From contig JAEWME010000087.1 of NCBI GenBank assembly GCA_023393265.1, positions 1 to 9,112 of the forward strand: a stretch of 9,112 nt of DNA. The letters are read 5' to 3'. The DNA is from Bacteroidota bacterium (GTDB taxonomy: Bacteria; Bacteroidota; Bacteroidia; Bacteroidales; Prolixibacteraceae). A program made the translations under genes and the position numbers. The notes beneath the pieces were generated by a model. It made no database searches, was not told the origin of the DNA, and was given only the letters and a program-made list of their open reading frames with translations. Below are positions 1 to 6,854 of the stretch, one piece after another. Every line of letters begins with the position of its first letter. Within the stretch, counting starts at the first letter, position 1.

Positions 1-44
1 TTCCCATTGGGCCTGGAATAAACCGGATTTCTAAATTAAGACTA

Positions 45-2093
45 TTATTTGGGATATTCTATTCGCACATGGTAGATGTTCACGAGCTTTTCGAGCAGTG
101 TATCTTTCAGGATAGTGATGTCGCGGAAAGTCAGGTCGGAATAGACAAGCTGGTTTGCCCTGATTTTCTGCTCCACCATATTATCGATCAGGCCGCGGAT
201 GGCATCAACCGATTTCTCCTTTAGGCTGCGGGCTGCTGCTTCAATTCCATCGGTAAGCATCAAAACGGCTGTTTCTTTGTCGGTAGGTAGCGGGCCTGGA
301 TAAGTGAATAAACTACGGTCGACATCCATTTCCGGATTCTCGTTCTGGTACATTTTATAAAAGTAGTTTGCCTGAGTCGTTCCGTGGTGGGTTGTAATAA
401 ACGAAACCAGCACTTCAGGAAGGCGGTATTTATGCGCGAGTTTCACACCGTTCGAAACATGGTCGATGATGATCTTTGCACTTTTCAGGTGGTCCATCTG
501 GTCGTGCGGGTTCATGCCAACAGCCTGGTTCTCAATAAAAAATTCGGGATCGAATGTTTTTCCAATGTCATGATAAAGTGCCCCGGCTCTCACCAAAAAT
601 GGGTTCCCGCCAATCCGGTGAATCACTGCTTCGGCTAAATTAGCGACCTGTATAGAGTGCTGAAAAGTACCCGGTGCCTCTTCAGCCAGCTTCCTCAAAA
701 GAGGTTGGTTTGTATCCGATAATTCAATCAAAGTAACATCGCTGACAAAACCAAAAACTTTCTCGAAAATATAAATCAGCGGATAAGTAATGAATATCAG
801 GAAGCTGCTTATACCGAACCATTTCAGTTCCGACCAGTCGATTGTTTCCATGCTGCCTTCCTGAACAAGTGCCATCGCGATATATACGCCTGCGTAAGCC
901 AAAAATACCCACAAGGCCGAGAATACAATGTGAGAGCGCTTGTGTAATTTATTCAGGCTGAAAACTGCCAGGATTCCCGCAATCATTTGTAAAATGATGA
1001 ACTCGTAACTGTTAGGCGCAAAATAACCAATAAGCAAAGTAGTGATCATCAGCGAAAAAATGGCAGTACGCGAATCGAAAAAGATGCGGACCATGATGGG
1101 CAAAATGGCCATCGGGACCATGTAGATATTGATGGTGTCAACTTTTGTGGCGAATCCTGCCAGGAATACCATCAAAACAATCATCATGATGATAAACGAC
1201 AGTTTCCGTTTGTGATCAAATAACTCCCGGCGATAGAAAATGAGGTACAAAAACATCAGGACAATAAGTACTGAGATGATAACCAGACGCCCGGCAATTA
1301 CAAGAAAATACTCCATGTTATCGCCTCGCTTGGTTTCATAAGCTTTTTTCAGCGATTCGAGAATGATGAATTTTTCGGGACCAACAAGGTCGCCCTGTGA
1401 GATGATTCTTTCCCCCGCCTGAACCATGCCTTTAGTCGCCGACAGTTTGTCGTTCAACTGCTTCTTCTCGTATTGGTTCCGCGCTTCATCGAGATAAAGG
1501 TTTTCGGCAACAAAATCGCTGAGGTTTATTTTTTGTACAAGATCCTGATAATGTTTTGAGTCGAGTTTTCGGATGGTGTCGTTTAGCTGCTGATATGCGC
1601 TTTTGATGGAATACAAAGCTGTTACGGGTACTTTCACTGCGCGGTTTCCGCGTATCAGCATGATGTCGATTTTACCGTTCAGTTCTTTGTACGAATCGGG
1701 CGACTGCTGCAGGATTCCGGAGCGGTACATATTTCTGAAAACCGTTTGTATGGCTGTTTTATTCGTCTGACTTATTCCGGGTACGCGCGCGAGGGCCTGA
1801 TCAAAATCACTCACTCTGGCTGCTGCCACGAGGGTGTCGATGGTGAAATAGGGGCTGAAAGTGCTGAAAATGGAATCGCTCTCGGCTTTCACCTCTGCGT
1901 CGGTTTTCAGAATGGCAAAATTAAACGGTGCAATAAGTGTTTCGTGCCTCCACGGGCTGCCTTTCTGAAATTCATATTTGAACCTGCTTTCTCCCGGAAA
2001 AACCAAAAATATCAGTCCGATTCCGGCAATAAACACCACTGCCAGAAAAACCAGGTGATATGACTGGTTCAGTAGGGTTAATAACTTTTTCAT
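45..2093 (-). CDS. pgpH: 7TM-HD family phosphohydrolase (PgpH-like c-di-AMP phosphodiesterase)
   Basis: Membrane-anchored HD-domain phosphohydrolase of 682 aa. By family it hydrolyses cyclic di-AMP to pApA at the cytoplasmic face. Seen in order: an N-terminal membrane helix (about 13-32); an extracytoplasmic region (about 34-258) that fits the 7TMR-HDED domain; a block of seven hydrophobic helices (about 262-446); and a C-terminal cytosolic HD domain. The HD domain has H479 (FQHS), the H508-D509 pair followed by IGK, H535, H544, H569-H570 (TTHHGT) and D615 (LTDGIEA), so the metal-binding set looks complete. Length is usual for Bacteroidota PgpH homologues. The start ATG is preceded by AAAGGA (+ strand 2098-2103), a Shine-Dalgarno-like run only 4 nt away. 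It is divergent from the NlpC/P60 gene, with 156 bp between the starts. Substrate is inferred from family; domain assignment is confident. Confidence 0.93.
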   Translation of the reverse strand: MKKLLTLLNQSYHLVFLAVVFIAGIGLIFLVFPGESRFKYEFQKGSPWRHETLIAPFNFAILKTDAEVKAESDSIFSTFSPYFTIDTLVAAARVSDFDQALARVPGISQTNKTAIQTVFRNMYRSGILQQSPDSYKELNGKIDIMLIRGNRAVKVPVTALYSIKSAYQQLNDTIRKLDSKHYQDLVQKINLSDFVAENLYLDEARNQYEKKQLNDKLSATKGMVQAGERIISQGDLVGPEKFIILESLKKAYETKRGDNMEYFLVIAGRLVIISVLIVLMFLYLIFYRRELFDHKRKLSFIIMMIVLMVFLAGFATKVDTINIYMVPMAILPIMVRIFFDSRTAIFSLMITTLLIGYFAPNSYEFIILQMIAGILAVFSLNKLHKRSHIVFSALWVFLAYAGVYIAMALVQEGSMETIDWSELKWFGISSFLIFITYPLIYIFEKVFGFVSDVTLIELSDTNQPLLRKLAEEAPGTFQHSIQVANLAEAVIHRIGGNPFLVRAGALYHDIGKTFDPEFFIENQAVGMNPHDQMDHLKSAKIIIDHVSNGVKLAHKYRLPEVLVSFITTHHGTTQANYFYKMYQNENPEMDVDRSLFTYPGPLPTDKETAVLMLTDGIEAAARSLKEKSVDAIRGLIDNMVEQKIRANQLVYSDLTFRDITILKDTLLEKLVNIYHVRIEYPK

Positions 2094-2144
2094 AAATTCC
2101 TTTATTTTGAAAACCGCTCAATTAAAAAACTGGGGCCGAAATTT

Positions 2145-2152
2145 TATCTTTG
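2145..2152 (+). promoter_or_regulatory. Candidate Bacteroidota -7 promoter element for the NlpC/P60 gene
   Basis: TATCTTTG is an exact match to the Bacteroidota sigma-ABfr -7 consensus TAnnTTTG. It lies about 98 bp before the NlpC/P60 start, in the divergent gap with pgpH, implying a 5' leader of roughly 90 nt. No convincing -33 TTTG lies at the expected distance, so this is tentative. Confidence 0.4.
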
Positions 2153-2249
2153 ATCAACTAAAAATAGTAAAAACTTCGAAGTTATTGCATTTAAACCATA
2201 ACCAGAAGTACAAGTTCGTTTTCTGTTACTTTTTCTACATACTGTTAAC

Positions 2250-3038
2250 ATGAATTATGGTATTTCAGGACTGAGTATTATCCCTGTACGCCGGGAACCT
2301 TCAGAACAAAGCGAAATGGTTACCCAAATCTTGTATGGCGAACATTTTGTCGTAAACGAAATCATGCTTGGTTGGGCACACATCAAAATGGCTTTCGACG
2401 GCTATGAAGGCTGGATTGACATGAAAATGATTACGCCGCTTTCTGAAAGGGCTTACCAGCGGATAGATAAGGCTCCTTTTGCTGTGAGCACCGATATTTT
2501 TAATATCATTCAGTTAAATCCTGAACTTACCATGATGATCGTTGCCGGAAGCACACTTCCCTGTTGGCGTCCTTATTTAAAGGAGTTTTCGTTTCAGGGC
2601 ACGACGTTCCGGCATCAGGGAAATTTCACTTACCGGAACCCGGCCAATATCCGGAAGTTTATCATCGATCAATCACTGAAGTATTTCAATGCTCCCTATT
2701 TGTGGGGTGGCCGCTCTCCGTTTGGAATCGATTGCTCGGGTCTTACCCAGATTATTTATAAGATGGCAGGAATAGCCATTCCGCGCGACGCCAGCCAGCA
2801 GGTGCACTGCGGAAAAGCGCTCAGCTTTGTGGAAGAGACCAAACCCGGCGATCTGGCTTTTTTCGACGATGAAGAAGGACGGATCGTCCACGTTGGAATT
2901 ATTTGGGAAAAGAATAAGATCATTCATGCTTCGGGACAAGTGCGCATTGATAACGTCGATCAGTTTGGAATCTACAACGTCGATACCAAACGATATACAC
3001 ATCAAATGCGCGTAATGAAGCAGATTATAAAAGATTAG
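2250..3038 (+). CDS. SH3 / NlpC-P60 (C40) family peptidase
   Basis: Cysteine endopeptidase of 262 aa. Related YkfC-type enzymes cut gamma-D-glutamyl-diamino acid bonds in peptidoglycan peptides. Residues about 4-62 form a bacterial SH3-like domain (VPVRREPS, GYEGWIDMK). A linking region (about 75-130) resembles a second degenerate SH3 domain. The NlpC/P60 domain fills about 133-258. Its catalytic set is visible: C162 in GIDCSGL, H214 in HVGI and H226 in IIHASG, with Y150 in APYLWGG as the usual nearby tyrosine. There is no signal peptide or lipobox: the SH3 domain begins at residue 4, as in many Bacteroidota homologues. This suggests a cytosolic role in recycling of wall peptides (inference). 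No Shine-Dalgarno sequence is seen. The TAG stop falls inside a tandem octamer that opens the repeat-rich downstream region. Confidence 0.9.
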   Translation: MNYGISGLSIIPVRREPSEQSEMVTQILYGEHFVVNEIMLGWAHIKMAFDGYEGWIDMKMITPLSERAYQRIDKAPFAVSTDIFNIIQLNPELTMMIVAGSTLPCWRPYLKEFSFQGTTFRHQGNFTYRNPANIRKFIIDQSLKYFNAPYLWGGRSPFGIDCSGLTQIIYKMAGIAIPRDASQQVHCGKALSFVEETKPGDLAFFDDEEGRIVHVGIIWEKNKIIHASGQVRIDNVDQFGIYNVDTKRYTHQMRVMKQIIKD

Positions 3039-3270
3039 AGGATTAGAGAAAGCATGGGGCATGGGGCATGGAGTGAAAAAAGTCGCAGTGGTCAGTAGCA
3101 GTTGGCAAGAAGACGGAAGAAGTGAGAGATGAGAGATGAGTAAAAAAGTTGGGAGCCGGAAGACCGAAGTCAGGAAAAGGGACGAAGAGCCAAAGGGCGT
3201 GGAGCATAGAGCCTGGGGCAGTGAAAGGTCGCAGTTTTAACCCGTAACCTGCAACACGCAACCCGCAACA
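3033..3270. repeat. Degenerate heptamer-period repeat mosaic
   Basis: This fills most of the 302-bp gene-free stretch between the NlpC/P60 and NUDIX genes. Several unrelated word families follow each other, each with about 7-bp spacing. There are two tandem GATTAGAG octamers (3033-3048) and three tandem GCATGGG-type heptamers (3052-3072, last one GCATGGA). CAGT recurs at 3086, 3093 and 3099. GAGAGAT is doubled plus a partial third copy (3124-3140). GAGC/GGGC words end near 3090, 3098, 3105, 3112 and 3119 of the numbering plus 0-100 (actual positions 3190, 3198, 3205, 3212, 3219). Four variants of AACCCGC occupy 3239-3266. From 3033 to about 3230 the + strand is strongly purine-rich; the last family is C/A-rich. 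No convincing protein is encoded: the reverse-strand open frame across it is low-complexity. Confidence 0.75.
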
Positions 3271-3280
3271 TTTTTTGAAT

Positions 3281-3313
3281 TCCGAACTTTAGTGCACTTT
3301 AGTCACTCCGAAC
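3281..3313 (+). repeat. Paired short direct repeats upstream of the NUDIX gene
   Basis: ACTTTAGT occurs at 3286-3293 and 3296-3303, exactly 10 bp apart. This doublet is flanked by TCCGAAC at 3281-3287 and 3307-3313. The arrangement lies 28-60 bp before the NUDIX start and includes the 8-bp palindrome AGTGCACT (3291-3298). Spacing by one helical turn would suit an operator, but no regulator is known here and no exact TAnnTTTG was found nearby. Confidence 0.3.
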
Positions 3314-3340
3314 GATTAACTTAAAACACAATATTCTGCG

Positions 3341-3769
3341 ATGTATACCTACAATTATCCCCGTCCAGCCGTAACCACTGACGCAATTCTCATCAGTGAC
3401 AAGAAATGCGTTTTGTTGATAGAACGGGGTAGGGAGCCGTTTCTGGGAAAATGGGCATTGCCGGGTGGATTTGTAGATATGGATGAAGAGCTTGACGTTG
3501 CCTGTGCCCGGGAACTGGAAGAGGAAACCGGAATCAAGGGAATCAGCTTAACGCAGTTCAAGGCTTATGGCGGGGTGAACCGTGATCCGCGACACCGCAC
3601 TATTTCCGTAGTTTTTTATGCGTTCCTGAATACCCAGCCCGAGCCGGAAGCAGGAGACGATGCTGCCAATGCCCGATGGTTTCTGCTTGATGAACTTCCG
3701 GAACTGGCATTCGATCACCGGCAAATTCTGGATGATTTCAAAAAGGAGATTCTGGATCGGCAGAAATAA
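3341..3769 (+). CDS. NUDIX hydrolase
   Basis: Single-domain NUDIX pyrophosphohydrolase of 142 aa. The Nudix box is complete and matches GX5EX7REUXEEXGU: G43, E49, R57-E58, E61-E62, G64 and I65, supplying the Mg2+-binding glutamates. The N terminus YNYPRPAVTTDAIL is typical of the ADP-ribose pyrophosphatase-like group (COG1051), some members of which are fused to a winged helix (NrtR regulators). Here the protein ends about 75 residues after the box, so there is no DNA-binding domain and it should be an enzyme only. ADP-ribose or another nucleoside diphosphate derivative is a guess; NUDIX substrates cannot be read from the box. It appears monocistronic, with repeats on both sides, and is convergent with fabD. 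No Shine-Dalgarno sequence precedes the ATG. Confidence 0.92.
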   Translation: MYTYNYPRPAVTTDAILISDKKCVLLIERGREPFLGKWALPGGFVDMDEELDVACARELEEETGIKGISLTQFKAYGGVNRDPRHRTISVVFYAFLNTQPEPEAGDDAANARWFLLDELPELAFDHRQILDDFKKEILDRQK

Positions 3770-3771
3770 AA

Positions 3772-3900
3772 AGAAGCTGTTCAAAAAGTCATTAATCCAG
3801 TCATCCTGAACTTGTTTCAGGAACCCTGCTTAAATATCAGATCCCGAAATAAATTCGGGATGACGTTTTTTTGACGAGATTGACTTTTTGAACAGCTTCT
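3772..3900. repeat. 129-bp palindromic intergenic element with perfect 20-bp terminal inverted repeats
   Basis: The arms 3772-3791 and 3881-3900 are exact reverse complements over 20 bp (left arm starts AGAAGCTGTTC). Inside are two smaller hairpins: CCTGAA/TTCAGG (3805-3810 with 3816-3821) and ATCCCGAA/TTCGGGAT (3841-3848 with 3854-3861, loop ATAAA). A third pairing, GTCATCC (3800-3806) with GGATGAC (3858-3864), competes with both. The whole could fold as a branched, cloverleaf-like structure in DNA or RNA. It starts 2 bp after the NUDIX stop and ends 28 bp before the fabD stop. The motif style (GTCATCCTGAA... CGGGATGAC) resembles REP-like palindromes I recall from Bacteroidota genomes. A non-autonomous mobile element (MITE/REP type) and a bidirectional terminator are both possible. 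No transposase is present. Confidence 0.8.
3841..3872 (+). terminator. Possible intrinsic terminator for the NUDIX gene
   Basis: The 8-bp GC-containing hairpin ATCCCGAA/TTCGGGAT is followed after four bases by seven T residues (3866-3872). It lies 72 bp after the NUDIX stop and within the larger palindromic element, so it may be an incidental part of that element. Confidence 0.4.
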
Positions 3901-3928
3901 GTAATATCAAAACTGATTGTCTTAAGTC

Positions 3929-4813
3929 TTATTCGAAGCTTTGCACTCCGGCAACTTCAGCGTTGCGGTCAACTTTTTTGATCAGGCCTTGAAGTACTTT
4001 TCCCGGACCAATTTCCGTAAATAGGGTAGCGCCGTCGGCAATCATATTTTTTGTTGTTTGAGTCCATCTTACCGGGGCAGTCAGCTGGGCAATCAGGTTT
4101 TGTTTGATCACTTCAGGATCAGTAGTTGGTCCTGCGTTGACATTCTGGTAAATAGGACAAACAGGCGTTGAGAAAGGAGTTGACTCGATGGCAGCAGCCA
4201 GTTCCTCACGGGCTGGTTCCATTAGCGGTGAGTGGAAAGCGCCACCAACAACCAGTTTTAGCGCACGCTTGGCGCCGCGGGCAGTCAGTTCGGCACATGC
4301 CTTGTCAATTCCGGCAATCGAACCCGAAATAACCAACTGGCCGGGGCAGTTGTAGTTTGCCGGCACGACCACTTCGTCAATCGAAGCACAAACTTCTTCA
4401 ACCACTTCGTCTTCACAACCTACGATGGCTGCCATGGTCGATGGTTCGAGTTCGCAGGCCTTTTGCATTGCTTGTGCACGTTTCGAAACCAGCTTCAATC
4501 CGTCTTCAAAACTAAGTGCACCGCAGGCAACCAGTGCCGAAAATTCACCGAGCGAATGTCCGGCAACCATTTCAGGAGCAAAGCCTTCCAGTGTTTTTGC
4601 CAGCAAAACGGAATGAAGAAAAATGGCTGGCTGCGTTACTTTGGTTTGTCTTAAATCTTCTTCAGTTCCTTCAAACATGATATCGGTGATGCGGAAGCCC
4701 AGGATTTCGTTGGCTTTCCCGAAAAGTTCTTTCGCTATTGGCGATTTTTCGTAAAGGTCTTTTCCCATTCCGGGGAATTGAGCGCCCTGACCTGGAAATA
4801 CGTATGCTTTCAT
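3929..4813 (-). CDS. fabD: Malonyl CoA-acyl carrier protein transacylase
   Basis: Transfers malonyl from malonyl-CoA to acyl carrier protein, supplying the extender unit for type II fatty acid synthesis in the cytosol. The 294-aa length is normal for the family. Visible landmarks are FPGQGAQ (6-12; oxyanion-hole region with Q9), the nucleophile elbow GHSLGE with S87, R112 in KRAQAMQ that pairs with the malonyl carboxylate, H194 in GAFHSP as the catalytic histidine, and Q243 in AQLTAPVRW. All key residues of the E. coli FabD active site have counterparts. It is not in a fab cluster here: the upstream gene in the same direction is an M23 peptidase (94-bp gap) and the downstream neighbour is the convergent NUDIX gene. 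A promoter-like -7 element just before the start suggests independent transcription. Confidence 0.96.
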   Translation of the reverse strand: MKAYVFPGQGAQFPGMGKDLYEKSPIAKELFGKANEILGFRITDIMFEGTEEDLRQTKVTQPAIFLHSVLLAKTLEGFAPEMVAGHSLGEFSALVACGALSFEDGLKLVSKRAQAMQKACELEPSTMAAIVGCEDEVVEEVCASIDEVVVPANYNCPGQLVISGSIAGIDKACAELTARGAKRALKLVVGGAFHSPLMEPAREELAAAIESTPFSTPVCPIYQNVNAGPTTDPEVIKQNLIAQLTAPVRWTQTTKNMIADGATLFTEIGPGKVLQGLIKKVDRNAEVAGVQSFE

Positions 4814-4840
4814 AGGTGTGAGTTTTTAAAATTCAGCGGC

Positions 4841-4848
4841 CAAAGATA
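4841..4848 (-). promoter_or_regulatory. Candidate -7 promoter element for fabD
   Basis: Read on the minus strand this is TATCTTTG, an exact TAnnTTTG match and the same octamer as the one upstream of the NlpC/P60 gene. It lies 27 bp before the fabD ATG, implying a leader of about 20 nt. A -33 TTTG is not clear: the region there is T-rich and palindromic. Confidence 0.5.
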
Positions 4849-4852
4849 GCAT

Positions 4853-4879
4853 TTTTTCAACTTGAAAAATGACAGTCAT
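4853..4879. promoter_or_regulatory. Two abutting palindromes upstream of the fabD -7 element
   Basis: TTTTTCAA-C-TTGAAAAA (4853-4869) and ATGAC-A-GTCAT (4869-4879) are two perfect palindromes with one-base centres sharing a single base. They cover the expected -33 zone of the putative fabD promoter. One-base centres favour a dimeric DNA-binding protein over an RNA hairpin. A role as a weak terminator for the upstream M23 gene is the alternative. Confidence 0.35.
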
Positions 4880-4907
4880 TTCAATCCGGCAGCCGACATA
4901 AATTGCC

Positions 4908-6626
4908 TTATTTCCTGAAGTTCACTTTGTAGGTTCCGGTATTTCCTTTAAAATCGGTTACGTCCAGAACTAACTGATGTTCACGGTTGAACTCGAACCG
5001 TTCTTTATCGAAAACGTAAGTGAGCAGGTTATTTTTCAGATCGTACTCAAATAAAACCCATTTTCCGTCGATGGTACCGCGAAAAGTATCCACTCCCGAA
5101 AAATTATCTGTCACTTTCAACTGCAGGCAAGTTGGGTCCTTGAGTTCTTTCTTCTCATTAAAAATAAGAGGTGTAATTCGGGGCGGAATAGTATCAACAG
5201 CCAGTGTATAATTTCCTAGCAAGCGGATGTTCCCTTCCACCCAGCCATGCTCGTATTTACCGGTTGCCGACATTATTTTTCCTGAAACGGGATCGATTTG
5301 GGCAAGCATCACTTTGTCGTGATAACGTTCAGGAACCTGATCGGCCAATATGCGCAGCGGACAGGCAAAATGAAGCGGAACCGTTGTGTTGTGTAACTGG
5401 TAAACCGGTGAGAAAAAGGCTGGGGCCGAAGGTTTTACCGAATATTGAAAATCGACATCGCTGTATAATGCACCTTCAGGAATGGTAAACTCAATACTTT
5501 CTTCGTCAATCCTATTTTTATGGTCGTATCTGAAGTGTCTTCCGGTTGGTTCTTGATGCGCCAGTCCAGCTTTTTGAGCTTGTATCTTGAAAGAAAGATT
5601 GGTCGTGTTACCAGCGACATCGGCAATTTCGTATTGAACGGTATGCAGTTTTCCATCGGTTGCCTGGTAAAGTCCATGTTTAACAACCTCATTGTAAATA
5701 TCCATTTTGTTTCCGGGTTCAAGCCAGGTACGGTAAAGACGTCTGCCTGTTTTCACGGCGGATGCATAATCCATGTGCGAATTCACATATTTGGTCTGAT
5801 CCATGACCAAATCGTCCATTGTAAACGAATAGATAAGTTGTCCGTCCACCATCAGTCGGATGGAATAAATACCACATTTATTCGTGCTTCCGTCTAATAA
5901 ATCAATTGATTGGATGCCAAATCCAATTTCTCCATAAACCGGAATTATTTTGTTTACTTTTAACTGGTAAGTGTTACCAATCAACGCCACATCAAGCCTT
6001 TGCGGGCTTGTTTTTCCTGATACGCTGGCGTCTTCGGAAACCGGGTAAATCATGAGCGACTGGATGGTTGGCCTTATTTTGTCTTTAACCGGGAAATTGA
6101 AAAGAAGCGGGTTCAGCAACGTTTCTTCTTTCGTTTTTCTGATTTCGAAATGAAGGTGCGGTCCGCCGGAACTGCCCGTGTTTCCGCTGAAAGCTATCTG
6201 TTCAGCTTTTTTTACAGGGAATAAGTCTTCAGGTAGCACCTGGTCGATTACAAATGTTTCTTTTTCATACTGAATTTGCCTGATGTAATCCTGAACCGGT
6301 TTTATAAAACTTTTGAGATGTCCGTATACGGTTGTCGTTCCGTTGGGATGATTGATGTAGAGTGCATTTCCGTAGCCTGTTTGCGAAATAGATATTCTTG
6401 AAATATATCCGTCGGCAGCGGCGTAAACTGGCAATCCGGTTTTTCCTTGCGTTTTGATATCAATACCGGCGTGAAAATGATTTGGTCTCAACTCGGCGAA
6501 GTTTCCGGCCAGGAAAATCGGAATTTTAACCGGCGATGCGTAATAGTCCCGATCGATGTTTTCGTGTTCCTGTGCTATAGTGTAGCTTGTAAGTGTAAGA
6601 AAAATAATAATATACAGTAGTTTCAT
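4908..6626 (-). CDS. Secreted M23 family metallopeptidase
   Basis: Exported zinc endopeptidase of the LytM/lysostaphin type, expected to cut peptidoglycan cross-bridges or stems in the periplasm. The 572-aa protein begins with a signal peptide (KLLYIIIFLTLTSYTIA, likely cut after A18); no lipobox cysteine is seen. The peptidase domain lies at about 30-175 and keeps all motifs: H52 and D56 (HxxxD), H103 (YGHL), and H157/H159 (the HLH motif in GGPHLHFE). About 40 residues lie between the H103 motif and the final strands, carrying an acidic, aromatic insert. Residues about 180-572 form a long C-terminal region that looks all-beta, with VDTIPPRITPL and VTDNFSGVDTFRG resembling Ig-like/cadherin-type repeats of Bacteroidota surface proteins; their role is not known to me. 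The start precedes an obvious signal peptide. No Shine-Dalgarno sequence is seen. Intact zinc ligands suggest an active enzyme rather than an EnvC-like activator. Confidence 0.9.
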   Translation of the reverse strand: MKLLYIIIFLTLTSYTIAQEHENIDRDYYASPVKIPIFLAGNFAELRPNHFHAGIDIKTQGKTGLPVYAAADGYISRISISQTGYGNALYINHPNGTTTVYGHLKSFIKPVQDYIRQIQYEKETFVIDQVLPEDLFPVKKAEQIAFSGNTGSSGGPHLHFEIRKTKEETLLNPLLFNFPVKDKIRPTIQSLMIYPVSEDASVSGKTSPQRLDVALIGNTYQLKVNKIIPVYGEIGFGIQSIDLLDGSTNKCGIYSIRLMVDGQLIYSFTMDDLVMDQTKYVNSHMDYASAVKTGRRLYRTWLEPGNKMDIYNEVVKHGLYQATDGKLHTVQYEIADVAGNTTNLSFKIQAQKAGLAHQEPTGRHFRYDHKNRIDEESIEFTIPEGALYSDVDFQYSVKPSAPAFFSPVYQLHNTTVPLHFACPLRILADQVPERYHDKVMLAQIDPVSGKIMSATGKYEHGWVEGNIRLLGNYTLAVDTIPPRITPLIFNEKKELKDPTCLQLKVTDNFSGVDTFRGTIDGKWVLFEYDLKNNLLTYVFDKERFEFNREHQLVLDVTDFKGNTGTYKVNFRK

Positions 6627-6754
6627 TGTTTTGTTTTTGTTCTATTCCGGCGAATTGCGAAAATAAGAAACTTATTGGCAAAAGTTTTTCCGAAAGCCAT
6701 TTCAGGAGAAAACGAAATATTATGTGCGCAGATTTTAATATTGGTCAAAAATGT

Positions 6755-6762
6755 TAATTTTG
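6755..6762 (+). promoter_or_regulatory. Candidate -7 promoter element for the coiled-coil/zapA genes
   Basis: TAATTTTG fits TAnnTTTG exactly and lies 93 bp before the coiled-coil gene start, giving a leader of about 85 nt. No good -33 element is seen at the expected distance. GGTC recurs around and after it (6743, 6765, 6773, 6794), including ATTGGTC twice (6740-6746 and 6791-6797), which may be chance or binding sites. Confidence 0.3.
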
Positions 6763-6854
6763 TCGGTCGATCGGTCTGATGTAATTGTGGATTGGTCGAA
6801 CTTGAGTATTCTGTTAAAAATTTGCAGGACTGTTTTCGGTGAAAGTGAACAAAA

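Noticed and set aside
1..44. Possible start of a further minus-strand gene (ATG read from position 7 down to 5).
   Set aside because: Only a few bases remain in the window, so no coding claim can be supported.
2673..3261. Reverse-strand open frames of 72 and 129 codons under and after the NlpC/P60 gene.
   Set aside because: One is antisense to a clearly real gene; the other covers the repeat tract and has low-complexity, unrecognisable protein.
3033..3270. CRISPR array in the repeat-rich gap.
   Set aside because: Units are 7-8 bp with no spacers of regular length, and there are no cas genes.
5204..5897. Plus-strand open frames of 94 and 125 codons inside the M23 gene.
   Set aside because: They are antisense to a well-supported gene with complete motifs and show no domain of their own.
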